NCBI RefSeq assembly: GCF_010499265.1
Contig: NZ_JAAGSC010000044.1
Location: forward strand, 279,266 to 343,265
Length of the DNA: 64,000 nt
Source: Wenzhouxiangella limi
GTDB lineage: Bacteria; Pseudomonadota; Gammaproteobacteria; Xanthomonadales; Wenzhouxiangellaceae
Reading direction: 5' to 3'
A model generated the notes under the pieces. It searched no databases. It saw nothing but the letters and a program-made list of their open reading frames with translations, and was not told where the DNA came from. Numbering within the stretch: the first letter of the stretch is position 1; each line of letters begins with the position of its first letter. Below are positions 9,120 through 18,115 of this stretch, piece by piece. The translations under genes and the position numbers were made by a program.

Positions 9120-10189
9120 CCACGATCATGGCGTCGGCACCGGGCAAGGCGGTGCTGCTCGGCGAGTACGCCGTGCTTGAGGGCGCGCCCGCGCTGGTCA
9201 TGGCGGTCGATCGCAGGGCCCGGGTGCGGCTGGCACCCTGTGAGAGTCCGGACAGCTGGATCGAAGTGCCGCAGCTGGGCCTGGCGCCGATCGGCTTCCG
9301 CGTGGCCGAAAACGGCGAAATCCTCTGGCGCGGAGCCGATGTGGAGCAAGCTGTTTTTCAGCGCGCCCGCCTCCTGCTTGAATGGCTGGTCCCCCGCCAT
9401 GCCGCCCGATTACCGGCAGGCGGCGGCCTGCGCATCCGGATCGATACCGGCGAGTTGTACCAGCAGCGGAAAGCGGGCCCGGTGAAGCTGGGTCTCGGCT
9501 CGAGTGCGGCGATGACCGTGGCCCTGGCCGGGGCGCTGGAAGCCCTGGGTGCGGTCATGTCGCGGGCTGCAGTCGTGGCGCGCCTGGAACAGCAACTGCT
9601 GGCGCCGTACCGGGCCGGGCAGGACGGCAGGGCCAGCGGCATCGACCTGGCGGCCAGCCTCCACGGTGGGGTCTGCCGGTACCAGCTCGACCCGGCGGGC
9701 GCCCATGCCGAGCCGGTTGTTTTGCCCGGCGCCCTGAAGCTGGCTTTTGTGTGGACCGGCGAGGCGGCCTCGACCCCGGATTTCCTGGCGCGATACGCGC
9801 GCTGGCGCGCTGCCTCGCCGGGCCAGGCGGCCCAGATGAGCCAGTCGCTGGAAAGCGCTTGCCGGGCGGGACTGGATGCCGTGCGCAGCGACGATGCGGC
9901 CGGTCTTATGACCTGTATCAATAACTATGGACGGCTGATGGGTAGAATTGGCGACCTGGCGGGTTTGCCCGTGGTCAGCGCCCCGCTCGTCGAGATCGCC
10001 CGGACTGCCGCAACACATGGTCTGGCCTGCAAGCCTTGCGGGGCTGGCGGGGGTGATCTGGCGATGCTGGCGGGTACCGAGGAAGCGGCGCTGGAACAGG
10101 CCTGCCGGTCGCTGGCCTCGCGCGGTTGGCCCCGGCTGGAACTGGGCCCGGCATCACGGGGGCTGCAGATAGAGACCAGCCCCGCCTGA
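9116..10189 (+). CDS. Phosphomevalonate kinase (GHMP family)
   Basis: A 357-residue GHMP kinase. N-terminal signature APGKAVLLGEYAVLEGAPALV, phosphate loop KLGLGSSAAMTVALAG at about residues 123-138, and a C-terminal glycine-rich motif CGAGGGDLAML. With the neighbours accounting for mevalonate kinase, reductase, decarboxylase and isomerase, the missing step is phosphorylation of mevalonate 5-phosphate, which this enzyme would do. Start ATG overlaps the mvaD stop. Sequence alone does not fully separate phosphomevalonate from mevalonate kinase; the LLGEYAVLEG form and the separate mevalonate kinase domain downstream favour phosphomevalonate kinase. Confidence 0.85.
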   Translation: MTTIMASAPGKAVLLGEYAVLEGAPALVMAVDRRARVRLAPCESPDSWIEVPQLGLAPIGFRVAENGEILWRGADVEQAVFQRARLLLEWLVPRHAARLPAGGGLRIRIDTGELYQQRKAGPVKLGLGSSAAMTVALAGALEALGAVMSRAAVVARLEQQLLAPYRAGQDGRASGIDLAASLHGGVCRYQLDPAGAHAEPVVLPGALKLAFVWTGEAASTPDFLARYARWRAASPGQAAQMSQSLESACRAGLDAVRSDDAAGLMTCINNYGRLMGRIGDLAGLPVVSAPLVEIARTAATHGLACKPCGAGGGDLAMLAGTEEAALEQACRSLASRGWPRLELGPASRGLQIETSPA

Positions 10190-10218
10190 TCCGGAAATCG
10201 AAAACAGAGTCTGCACGC

Positions 10219-12477
10219 ATGGAAAAATCCAGGATTCCGCAGTTTTACAAGATGTCGGTGCCCGAGCGGGTGCGAAAGGTTCGCGAACGCGGACTGATCG
10301 GCGCTGACGACTATCAGAACCTGCAGTCGGGGCGCCATACGCTGTCGGTGGATCTTGCCGACAAGATGATCGAAAACGTCATCGGCGTGATGGGTCTGCC
10401 GGTCGGTCTGGGGCTGAACTTCCTGATCAACGGCAAGGAGTTCGTGGTTCCGCTGGTGGTCGAGGAACCCTCCATCGTTGCAGCGCTGAGTTCGGCGGCC
10501 AAACTGGCGCGCGACAGCGGCGGTTTCGAGGTGGACAGCGACGAGCCCCTGCTGATCGGTCAGGTCCAGATCGTCGACGTGGCCAACCCGGCCCGGGCCA
10601 AGGCTGCCCTACTGCAGCGCAAGCATGAGATTCTCAATCTCGCCAACAGCCTGCATCCCAAGATGATAGCCCGCGGCGGTGGTGCGCGCGACCTCGAGGT
10701 GTTCGTTCATCCTTCCGAGGGTCCCGGCGGCGACATGGTGGTGGTGCACCTGCTGGTCGACACGCGCGATGCCATGGGGGCCAATCTGGTCAACACGATG
10801 TGCGAAGGCGTCGCTTCCCTGATCGAGGCGATCAGCGAGGGGCGGGTCTTTCTGCGCATTCTGTCCAACCTGGCCGATCGGGCGCTGGTCCGGGCCCGGG
10901 TGAGAATCCCGGTTGCGGCGCTGACCGGCAAGGGTTTTGACGGCGAGCAGGTCCGCGACGGCATCATCGTCGCCAACGACTTTGCCCGGGTCGATCCCTA
11001 TCGGGCCGCGACCCACAACAAGGGCATCATGAACGGCATCGACGCCGTGGCCTTGGCGACCGGTAACGACTGGCGCGCGATCGAGGCCGGGGCCCACGCT
11101 TACGCTGCCCGCGGCGGTCGCTACACCGCGCTGACGCGCTGGCACAAGGCCGACAATGGCGACCTGCTGGGCGAGCTGGAGCTGCCGATCAAGGTCGGCA
11201 CGGTCGGCGGTCCGCTGCAGACCAATCCAACGGTGGCGCTCAACCTGCGCATGCTCAGCGTCGACAGCGCGCGCGAGCTGGCCGAGGTGATGGGCGCGGT
11301 CGGCCTGGCCCAGACCTTCTCGGCGCTGCGCGCCCTGGTCACCGAAGGCATCCAGCAGGGCCACATGACGCTGCACGCGCGCAGCGTGGCCACCGCCGCC
11401 GGGACCCCACCGGAGCTGTTCGATACCGTGGTCGAGCGCCTGATCGCCTCCGGAGAAATCAAGATCTGGAAAGCCGAGGAGATTATTCGCAGCGTCCGCC
11501 TGCAGGCCGAACCGACCGCAGGTCGGCGCGATGAAGAGGTGCTCGAGGGCGAAACCCTGGGCGCCGGTCACGGCAAGATCATCCTGCTCGGCGAACATTC
11601 GGTGGTCTACGGCCGCCGGGCGATCGCGGCGCCGATTCCGCTGGCCATCCAGGCCCGGATCGAGGACACGCGCGAGGGGATCGACCTGATCATCCCGCGC
11701 TGGAGCATCGAGCAGCGCCTGGATTTCAGCGCCAAGCGTCCACCGTCGTTTACCCGTTCGCTGGCGCGGGTGCTCGAGGCGCTGGGCCTGAGCGGGCGCG
11801 GCATGCGCATCGAGGTCTTTCCCAGCGTCCCGAGGGCGATGGGGCTGGGCGGTTCGGCTGCGCTGGCCGTGGCGGTGCTGCGGGCGCTGGACGCGCATTT
11901 CAGCCTTGGCCTGACCGACGAGCGCATCAACGAACTGGCTTTCGAGTGCGAAAAAGTGGCCCACGGCACGCCGTCCGGTCTCGACAATACCCTGGCCACC
12001 TACGGCCAGTTCATGCTCTATCGGTCCGGCGAGCAGCTCGAGCGCCAGGTCATCGAGGTCACCGAGCCGCTTCCCATGGTCATCGCCATGAGCGGGGTGG
12101 AGAGCCTCACCGCGCGCACCGTGGCCCGGGTGCGCGAGGCCTGGCAGCGCAATCCCGGCCTTTACGAGCGCATTTTCGATGAAATCGACAGTCTCGTCGA
12201 GGTCGGCCTGGATGCCCTGGGCAAGCGGGACTACGAGACCCTGGGCGAGACCATGAACATCAATCAGGGCCTGCTCAACGCCATGCAGGTCTCGAACTGG
12301 GAGCTCGAGGAGCTGATCCAGATCGCGCGCACTCATGGCGCGGTCGGGGCCAAGCTGACCGGCGGCGGGGGCGGCGGTTCGGTGATCGCTTTGTGTCCGG
12401 ACAGCAGCGCGCGGGTGGCGCGTGCGATCCGCGAGGCCGGCTACCACGCCATCGAGGTGGAAGTCGGTGGTGCCTGA
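10219..12477 (+). CDS. HMG-CoA reductase (class II) fused to mevalonate kinase
   Basis: A single 752-residue polypeptide joining two consecutive steps: reduction of HMG-CoA to mevalonate and its phosphorylation. Residues 1 to about 430 are a class II (bacterial) HMG-CoA reductase. The catalytic set is complete: Glu83 in VVEEPSIVAA, Lys268 in THNKGIMNG, Asp284 in GNDWRA, and His382 in GHMTLHAR, plus the cofactor segment DTRDAMGAN. Residues from about 448 to 752 are a mevalonate kinase: GKIILLGEHSVVYG, phosphate loop PRAMGLGGSAALAV, catalytic Asp589 in GTPSGLDN, and GAKLTGGGGGGS. The linker between the domains is about 20 residues and charged. ATG 10219 is preferred; upstream frame belongs to the previous gene. 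No stop or frameshift lies between the domains. Confidence 0.95.
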   Translation: MEKSRIPQFYKMSVPERVRKVRERGLIGADDYQNLQSGRHTLSVDLADKMIENVIGVMGLPVGLGLNFLINGKEFVVPLVVEEPSIVAALSSAAKLARDSGGFEVDSDEPLLIGQVQIVDVANPARAKAALLQRKHEILNLANSLHPKMIARGGGARDLEVFVHPSEGPGGDMVVVHLLVDTRDAMGANLVNTMCEGVASLIEAISEGRVFLRILSNLADRALVRARVRIPVAALTGKGFDGEQVRDGIIVANDFARVDPYRAATHNKGIMNGIDAVALATGNDWRAIEAGAHAYAARGGRYTALTRWHKADNGDLLGELELPIKVGTVGGPLQTNPTVALNLRMLSVDSARELAEVMGAVGLAQTFSALRALVTEGIQQGHMTLHARSVATAAGTPPELFDTVVERLIASGEIKIWKAEEIIRSVRLQAEPTAGRRDEEVLEGETLGAGHGKIILLGEHSVVYGRRAIAAPIPLAIQARIEDTREGIDLIIPRWSIEQRLDFSAKRPPSFTRSLARVLEALGLSGRGMRIEVFPSVPRAMGLGGSAALAVAVLRALDAHFSLGLTDERINELAFECEKVAHGTPSGLDNTLATYGQFMLYRSGEQLERQVIEVTEPLPMVIAMSGVESLTARTVARVREAWQRNPGLYERIFDEIDSLVEVGLDALGKRDYETLGETMNINQGLLNAMQVSNWELEELIQIARTHGAVGAKLTGGGGGGSVIALCPDSSARVARAIREAGYHAIEVEVGGA

Positions 12478-13051
12478 TCGCGCCGGGCCGGCCCGGATTG
12501 TGTCTTCGGACGCCGAAGCGCTCATCCGCGTCGATGAAAACGACAATCAGCTGGGGATTCTGAGCAAGCGCGAGTGCCACGACGGCGACGGCGTGCTGCA
12601 CCGCGCTTTTTCGCTCTTTCTGTTCGACCAGAAGGGAAGGTTGCTGATGCAGCAGCGCTCGGCCGAAAAGCGCCTCTGGCCGCTGTACTGGGCCAACAGC
12701 TGCTGCTCGCATCCGCGCGCCGGTGAAACCATGGCCGAGGCCACCGAGCGCCGCCTGCTCGACGAGCTCGGTGTCCGTACGCCGCTGCACTTTATCTACA
12801 AGTTTCGGTACCAGGCCGGCTACGAGGATCTGGGATCCGAGCACGAATTATGCTGGGTCTACGTCGGCCGGGTCGAGGAGTTTCAGCTCAGCCCCAACCC
12901 CAGCGAACTGGCCGCCTGGCGCTTTGTCGAGCCGGATGATGTCGACCGCCTCATGAACGACCCGAACAAGCTGCTGTCGCCCTGGTTCCGGATGGAATGG
13001 GAAGCCCTGCGCGGAAAGTATCAGGCGGCGGTCGCCGAGGCCCTGAGCTGA
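12470..13051 (+). CDS. idi: Isopentenyl-diphosphate delta-isomerase type I
   Basis: A 193-residue Nudix-fold isomerase interconverting IPP and DMAPP, the last step of the operon. The active-site Cys lies in ANSCCSHPRAGE and the conserved Glu in GSEHELCWVYVG; the Nudix-like helix is EATERRLLDELG. Type I is metal-dependent and flavin-free. GTG start overlapping the end of the fusion gene; two adjacent GTG codons (12467, 12470) are possible. Lower end is 31 bp from the convergent response regulator gene, with no obvious strong terminator between. Confidence 0.92.
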   Translation: MPDRAGPARIVSSDAEALIRVDENDNQLGILSKRECHDGDGVLHRAFSLFLFDQKGRLLMQQRSAEKRLWPLYWANSCCSHPRAGETMAEATERRLLDELGVRTPLHFIYKFRYQAGYEDLGSEHELCWVYVGRVEEFQLSPNPSELAAWRFVEPDDVDRLMNDPNKLLSPWFRMEWEALRGKYQAAVAEALS

Positions 13052-13082
13052 AAGGCCTCGACGAGCGCTGCGGGTGGCCGGT

Positions 13083-13784
13083 TCAGGCGTCTTCCGGTGC
13101 GGCCAGCTTGAAGCCCATGCCCTGTACGGTGTGCAGGAGCTTGTTCTTGTAGGGACGATCAATTCCCTTGCGCAGGTTGTACATGTGCGAGCGCAGGGTG
13201 TCGGAGTCGGGCAGCATGTCGCCCCACAGCTCGTTCTCCAGCTGTTCGCGGCTGACCAGGCGGGGTGATTCGCGCATCAACACCTTGAGGATGCGGATGG
13301 AGGTTGGCGACAGGTTGACCCGCTCTCCCTCACGCTCGACGCGCATCGTGCGCGGATCAAACACCAGGTCGCCCACGCGCATGGCGCCGTCCGACATCTC
13401 GCCGCGCGCGCGCCGCACGAGCGCCCGGACGCGAACTTCCAGTTCTTCCATTTCAAACGGCTTGACCAGGTAATCGTCGGCGCCGGCATTGAACCCGGCG
13501 ACCTTGTCGTCGAGCTGGTCGCGGGCGGTCAGCATCAGGATCGGCGTGCCGTCGCCGCGTTCGCGCAGACGCTCGCACACCCGGATGCCGTCAATCTTGG
13601 GCAGCATCAGGTCGAGAATGATGATGTCGTAGGGGTTCTCGTCGAGCAGGTTCAGCGCAATGGCGCCGTCTGCAGCGAAATCCATGGCAAAGCCGCTGGC
13701 TTCGAGATAGTCGCCAATGCTGGCCGCGAGATCGTTGTGGTCTTCCACCAGCAGGATGGTGGCATTGCCTTCTGAATCAGTCAT
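13083..13784 (-). CDS. OmpR/PhoB-type response regulator
   Basis: A 233-residue regulator with an N-terminal receiver domain (acidic pair in LLVEDHND, phospho-accepting Asp58 in IILDLMLPK, Lys in YLVKPFEMEEL) and a C-terminal winged helix (NLSPTSIRILKVLM, SREQLENELWGD, LRSHMYNLRKGID). Start chosen at the ATG because AAGGAG lies six bases upstream; a GTG five codons earlier would overlap that ribosome site. It has no adjacent kinase. It sits downstream of rho on the same strand, and convergent to idi. The orphan kinase at 6743 is the obvious candidate partner. Confidence 0.93.
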   Translation of the reverse strand: MTDSEGNATILLVEDHNDLAASIGDYLEASGFAMDFAADGAIALNLLDENPYDIIILDLMLPKIDGIRVCERLRERGDGTPILMLTARDQLDDKVAGFNAGADDYLVKPFEMEELEVRVRALVRRARGEMSDGAMRVGDLVFDPRTMRVEREGERVNLSPTSIRILKVLMRESPRLVSREQLENELWGDMLPDSDTLRSHMYNLRKGIDRPYKNKLLHTVQGMGFKLAAPEDA

Positions 13785-13852
13785 TTGTCGCTCCTTCACA
13801 CTTGTCGATTTGACAATTGTGAAGGCGGGCTGTGAAAGGACGATGAACGGTA

Positions 13853-13918
13853 TACGGGTTACGGGTTACGGTGGACGGAAGAAGCATGGTTGATCACACC
13901 CGTAACCCGTAACCCGTA
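13853..13918 (-). terminator. Heptamer-built inverted repeat after rho
   Basis: Two blocks of heptamer repeats face each other: TACGGGTTACGGGTTACGG at 13853-13871 and its exact complement CCGTAACCCGTAACCCGTA at 13900-13918, with a 28-base loop. A transcript from either strand could form a perfect 19-bp stem. It lies 8 bases past the rho stop codon and about 70 bases before the response regulator start. There is no U-tract, so intrinsic termination is uncertain; it may instead be an RNA stability or repeat element. Confidence 0.6.
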
Positions 13919-13925
13919 ACCCGTC

Positions 13926-15182
13926 CTACCGCTTCATGTAATTGAAGAATTCTTCGTTGGTCTTGGTGACCTTGAGCTTGTCGAGCATGAATTCGATGGC
14001 CTGGGCTTCGTCCATGGGCTGGAGGATGCGGCGCAGAATCCAGGTCTTTTGCAGCTGATCGTTGCCGACCATGAGTTCTTCGCGGCGGGTGCCGGAGCGG
14101 TTGATGTCGATGGCCGGGTAGGTGCGCTTCTCGGCGATGCGCCGGCTCAAGTGGATTTCCATGTTGCCGGTGCCCTTGAACTCTTCGTAGATCACCTCGT
14201 CCATCTTCGAGCCGGTATCAACCAGCGCGGTGGCGATGATGGTCAGGCTCGCCCCGTCCTCGATGTTGCGCGCGGCCCCGAAGAAGCGTTTGGGCCGCTG
14301 CAGGGCGTTGGCGTCAACCCCGCCGGTCAGGACCTTGCCCGACGAGGGCGCGACCGTGTTGAAGGCGCGCGCCAGGCGGGTGATGGAGTCGAGCAGGATG
14401 ATGACGTCTTTTTTGTGTTCGACCAGTCGTTTGGCCCGCTCGATACACATGTCGGCGACCTGGACGTGGCGCGTTGCCGGCTCATCGAAAGTCGACGAGA
14501 TCACCTCGGCGTCGACCCCGCGCTGCATCTCGGTGACCTCCTCGGGGCGCTCGTCGATCAGCAGGATGATCATGTGCGTTTCCGGGTTGTTGGCCCGGAT
14601 CGCCGTGGCGATGGACTGCAGCATCATGGTCTTGCCGGCCTTGGGTGGACTGACCACCAGGCCGCGCTGGCCCTTGCCGATCGGAGCGATCAGGTCGATG
14701 ATGCGCCCGGTGATGTCTTCGGTCGAGCCGTTGCCCCGTTCAAGATGGAGCTGAACGCGCGGAAATTCCGGCGTCAGGTTTTCGAACAGGATCTTGTTCT
14801 TGGCCTTCTCCGGACGGTCGTAATTCAGTTCCTCGACCTTGAGCAGGGCGAAGTAGCGTTCCGACTGTTTGGGTGGGCGGATCTTGCCGGAAATATAGTC
14901 CCCGGTTCGCAGGTTGAAGCGGCGGATCTGCGAGGGCGAGACATAGATGTCGTCCGGGCCGGCCATGTAGGAGGCCTCCGACGAGCGCAGAAAGCCGAAG
15001 CCGTCCTGCAGGATTTCCAGCACGCCGTCGCCGTAGATCGCGTCCTTCTTGTTGGCCTTGGCCTTGAGGATGGCGAAGATGACGTCCTGCTTGCGCGAAC
15101 GTCCCATGTTTTCGATGCCGAGCTCCTCGGCCATTTCGATGAGCTCTTTGACGTTCTTTGTTTTCAGTTCTGTCAGATTCAT
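13926..15182 (-). CDS. rho: Transcription termination factor Rho
   Basis: A 418-residue hexameric RNA helicase that ends transcription. N-terminal Rho domain ([20 protein letters not shown]), cold-shock-like RNA-binding domain ([21 protein letters not shown]), Walker A in [12 protein letters not shown], Walker B in [14 protein letters not shown], and the R-loop/Q-loop segment around [15 protein letters not shown]. Length matches the family. It is preceded by trxA on the same strand with 273 bases between, the order seen in E. coli. The long untranslated leader fits the known autoregulation of rho. Confidence 0.98.
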   Translation of the reverse strand: MNLTELKTKNVKELIEMAEELGIENMGRSRKQDVIFAILKAKANKKDAIYGDGVLEILQDGFGFLRSSEASYMAGPDDIYVSPSQIRRFNLRTGDYISGKIRPPKQSERYFALLKVEELNYDRPEKAKNKILFENLTPEFPRVQLHLERGNGSTEDITGRIIDLIAPIGKGQRGLVVSPPKAGKTMMLQSIATAIRANNPETHMIILLIDERPEEVTEMQRGVDAEVISSTFDEPATRHVQVADMCIERAKRLVEHKKDVIILLDSITRLARAFNTVAPSSGKVLTGGVDANALQRPKRFFGAARNIEDGASLTIIATALVDTGSKMDEVIYEEFKGTGNMEIHLSRRIAEKRTYPAIDINRSGTRREELMVGNDQLQKTWILRRILQPMDEAQAIEFMLDKLKVTKTNEEFFNYMKR

Positions 15183-15455
15183 GGGGATGCTGTCTGGCGG
15201 TGGAGCCGGGACGCGTTGGCGAGCAGGGCCGCTCGCCGCCGGTCACGCCCGGGTTCGAATCATCAATGCGTCAAGTCTGCATGGGGGCTTGCCCGAGGAG
15301 CAGGCAGGGGCCAAGTCGTCATTGCTTAAAGGGAGTCGCGACCGGGAGCGGCCAGCGACCGCGTAACGTTAGCACCAAAGGCTGAGCAAGTCCAGTGCTG
15401 ATTACCGGGGTCCGTCAGGCCCGCCGACGGCGGCGAGTCTGACGGATCGCCCGGT
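15183..15455 (-). other. rho leader / trxA-rho intergenic region
   Basis: About 270 bases between trxA and rho with no supportable gene. In known gammaproteobacteria rho has a leader that allows Rho-dependent attenuation of its own message, and the length and C-rich composition on the transcribed strand would suit that role. No intrinsic terminator with a U-tract is evident. A tRNA-like TTCGAAT motif on the plus strand here was checked and is not part of a tRNA. Confidence 0.4.
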
Positions 15456-15782
15456 TCAGATGGTCTCGTCGACGAAGGCCTTGAGCGCGGACTTGGTCAG
15501 TGCCCCCACCTTGGTTCCCTGATGTTCGCCGTTTTCGAAAATCATCAGGGTGGGAATGCCGCGAATCTTGAAGCGGCTGGTGACCTGCTGGTTCTCGTCG
15601 ATGTTGACCTTGGCGATGCGCAGCTTGTCGCCGTACTCGTCGGCCAGTTCGTGCAGGATGGGGTCGATCATCTTGCACGGGCCGCACCATTCGGCCCAGT
15701 AATCGACCAGCACAGGACCGTCGGCCTTGAGTACGGCCTCGTCGAATTCGCTGTCGGATACGTGAATGATGTTATCGCTCAC
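15456..15782 (-). CDS. trxA: Thioredoxin
   Basis: A 108-residue cytoplasmic thioredoxin with active site WCGPC (Cys33 and Cys36), the buried Asp in VDYWAEWCG, the cis-proline loop [10 protein letters not shown] and a C-terminal helix [13 protein letters not shown]. It reduces disulfides and donates electrons to reductases. Divergent from rhlB with 132 bp between and followed by rho, the same gene order as in E. coli. Confidence 0.97.
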   Translation of the reverse strand: MSDNIIHVSDSEFDEAVLKADGPVLVDYWAEWCGPCKMIDPILHELADEYGDKLRIAKVNIDENQQVTSRFKIRGIPTLMIFENGEHQGTKVGALTKSALKAFVDETI

Positions 15783-15914
15783 AGTTGAGGGCTCCTTGAA
15801 AATGAAATCTGAGAAATGAATCGTCTGCGGGATACCAGATGACCGCCTATACTAACCTGATTGTCGGTTGCGGTTCTTCCGCAGCACCGAATCTTCGAGT
15901 AGACAGGAATTCTT

Positions 15915-17192
15915 GTGAACGATACCCCCAGCACTGAGCAGGTGTTGACCGATATCCGGTTCGATACCTTTGATCTAGACGAGCGCATCATGCGCGGCCT
16001 GGCCGATGCCGGCTTCGAGGCCTGCACCCCCATCCAGGCCCGAACCCTGCCGTTGGCGCTGAGCGGCCGCGACGTGGCCGGCCAGGCGCGCACCGGCACC
16101 GGCAAGACCGCCGCGTTTCTGCTGGCGATCTTTCGCCAGTTGCTCAGCCCGGGCAGCAAGGGTCCCGGTCCCAACCCGCGCGCGATCTGCATCGCGCCGA
16201 CCCGCGAGCTGGCTATCCAGATTCACCGCGATGCCGAACTGCTCGGCAAGCATACCGGGCTGCGCACGCTGCTGGCCTACGGCGGCGTGGACTACACCAA
16301 GCAGCGCGACGAAATCGCCGACGGGGTGGATATCCTGATCGGCACCCCGGGGCGGCTGATCGACTACCTCAAGCAGGACATCTACAACCTGCGCCACATC
16401 GAGGTGGCCGTTCTCGACGAGGCCGACCGCATGTTCGATCTCGGCTTCATCACCGACATCCGCTTCCTGTTCAGGCGTATGCCGCCGGTCGACCAGCGCC
16501 AGACGCTGATGTTTTCGGCCACGTTCCCGCTCAAGGTCACGGAGCTGGCCTACGAGCACATGAACGACGCCGAAACGATCCGGGTCGAAGAAGAGCAGAT
16601 GACCACCGACCGGGTCACCCAGGTGGTTTACTACCCGGCCAACCGCGAAAAGCTGCCGCTGCTGGTCGAGCTGCTGCGGGCCATGAAAGAAGGCCACGTG
16701 ATGGTCTTTGCCAATACCCGGCATGCTGTCGACCGCGTCGCCGAGACGCTCAAGGCCAACGGCTTCAACGCCGCGATGCTGGCCGGCAGCGTCCCCCAGG
16801 TCAAGCGCCAGAAACTGCTCAAACGTTTCCGCGAAGGCGACATCGACGTGCTGGTCGCCACCGACGTGGCCGCTCGCGGGCTGCATATTCCCGACGTCAG
16901 TCACGTCATCAACTACGACTTGCCGCAGGATGCCGCAGACTACGTCCACCGCATCGGGCGTACGGCACGGCTGGGCGCGAGCGGCGATGCCATCAGCTTT
17001 GCCTGCGAGGACTACGCTTTCCATCTGCCGGAAATCGAGCAATACATCGATATCGAGCTGCCCGTGCTGCAGCACGATCCGGATAAGCTGCCGAAACTGG
17101 AGCGTCCGCCACGGCGCCCGAAAAAATCCGGCGGACGCTCGGGCGGAGGCGGTCGCGGTGGTGGTCGCGGTCGCCGCAGCGGCGGTCGCTGA
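15915..17192 (+). CDS. rhlB: DEAD-box RNA helicase RhlB
   Basis: A 425-residue ATP-dependent RNA helicase. Q motif in CTPIQARTLPLAL, Walker A in ARTGTGKTAAF, PTRELA, DEAD motif LDEADRMFDLGF, SAT in MFSATFP, and the C-terminal domain motifs VATDVAARGLHIPD and HRIGRTAR. The tail is basic and Gly/Arg-rich (GGRSGGGGRGGGRGRRSGG), likely for RNA binding. The GTG start is used. Position opposite trxA-rho and the sequence near the Q motif fit RhlB, which in E. coli works with RNase E in the degradosome. Confidence 0.92.
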   Translation: MNDTPSTEQVLTDIRFDTFDLDERIMRGLADAGFEACTPIQARTLPLALSGRDVAGQARTGTGKTAAFLLAIFRQLLSPGSKGPGPNPRAICIAPTRELAIQIHRDAELLGKHTGLRTLLAYGGVDYTKQRDEIADGVDILIGTPGRLIDYLKQDIYNLRHIEVAVLDEADRMFDLGFITDIRFLFRRMPPVDQRQTLMFSATFPLKVTELAYEHMNDAETIRVEEEQMTTDRVTQVVYYPANREKLPLLVELLRAMKEGHVMVFANTRHAVDRVAETLKANGFNAAMLAGSVPQVKRQKLLKRFREGDIDVLVATDVAARGLHIPDVSHVINYDLPQDAADYVHRIGRTARLGASGDAISFACEDYAFHLPEIEQYIDIELPVLQHDPDKLPKLERPPRRPKKSGGRSGGGGRGGGRGRRSGGR

Positions 17193-17245
17193 AAGCCGCT
17201 CTCGTGCTACGCTCGGCGCAGTCATCGCCCGGGGTGTTTTCTGTC

Positions 17246-18115
17246 GTGACTGCCCGCAATTTCCCGCAATGGTCGGGTCGCCTGGCGATCTTCGTGAGCC
17301 TGGTCCTGGGGCTGTTCATTGCCTGGCAGCTGGTTCAGCTGCTGTGGCTGGTGCTGGTGGGGCCCGAGGTCGGCTCCGCGCCTGTTCCGCCGGTGCCGCA
17401 GGTCCAGCCGGCCGCGGCCGGTCGGGAAGGCTTTCGCTGGGAATTGTTTGGCGAGCCGGCCACCGCGCGCGCGCTGCCGGTGGTCGCGGCGACTGCCCGT
17501 ACCGATTTGCAGCTGCGGGGCCTGATGTCGGGCGGTGAGGGCGCTTTCGCCATCGTTGCCGATGAAAGCGGCCAAGAGGCGGTTTACCGCCTGGGCGACG
17601 AGTTGCCCGACGGCAGCCGGCTGGGCGCCATCGAACCGCTGCAGATCGTGCTGGAGCGAGACGGCCGGCGCGAGGCGCTGACGCTGGAGCGGGAACTGCC
17701 CGGGCGCGCGCCGCGTTCCGGGGCTTCCCGGTCGTCGGGCGAGCGCGCGTCGCAGGCGCCCAGTCTACCGGGCATTCGCGGTTTTCAGGCGCCGAGCGGG
17801 ATCAGTGCCGCTTCGCTGCAGACACCGGATTCACCGGCGGCCGGCCTGGCCGACCAGATTTCGGTCATGCCGGTGTCCGGCGGCGGTTTTCGCGTGCGGC
17901 CCGGGCGCGACGCCACGCTTTTTGCCGAACTGGGACTGCAGGTCAACGACGTTGTGACCGCGGTCAACGGTCAGCCGCTGACCTCGCGCGAAGACGCCCA
18001 GGCCCTGTTTGCCGATGTGATGCGCCGCGGCGAAGTCTCCATTACCATCAGCCGTCAGGGGCGGGAAATGACCCTGCGGCCGGACCTGGCGCAAATCCTG
18101 TCCCGGATCGAATGA
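17246..18115 (+). CDS. gspC: Type II secretion inner-membrane protein GspC
   Basis: About 289 residues. One N-terminal membrane span (LAIFVSLVLGLFIAWQLVQLLWLVLV), a homology region with TARTDLQLRGLMSG and EAVYRLGDELPDGSRL, a Ser/Pro-rich linker, and a C-terminal PDZ-like domain (GFRVRPGRDATLFAELGLQVNDVVTAVNG). GspC links the inner-membrane platform to the secretin. GTG 17246 places the span at the right distance from the N-terminus; GTG 17204 is possible. It opens a four-gene gsp operon and overlaps gspD by ATGA. Confidence 0.88.
   Translation: MTARNFPQWSGRLAIFVSLVLGLFIAWQLVQLLWLVLVGPEVGSAPVPPVPQVQPAAAGREGFRWELFGEPATARALPVVAATARTDLQLRGLMSGGEGAFAIVADESGQEAVYRLGDELPDGSRLGAIEPLQIVLERDGRREALTLERELPGRAPRSGASRSSGERASQAPSLPGIRGFQAPSGISAASLQTPDSPAAGLADQISVMPVSGGGFRVRPGRDATLFAELGLQVNDVVTAVNGQPLTSREDAQALFADVMRRGEVSITISRQGREMTLRPDLAQILSRIE

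Noticed and set aside
15248-15262. GGGTTCGAATC, resembling a tRNA T-loop
   Set aside because: The flanks do not pair as a T-stem and no acceptor, D or anticodon arm can be drawn upstream.
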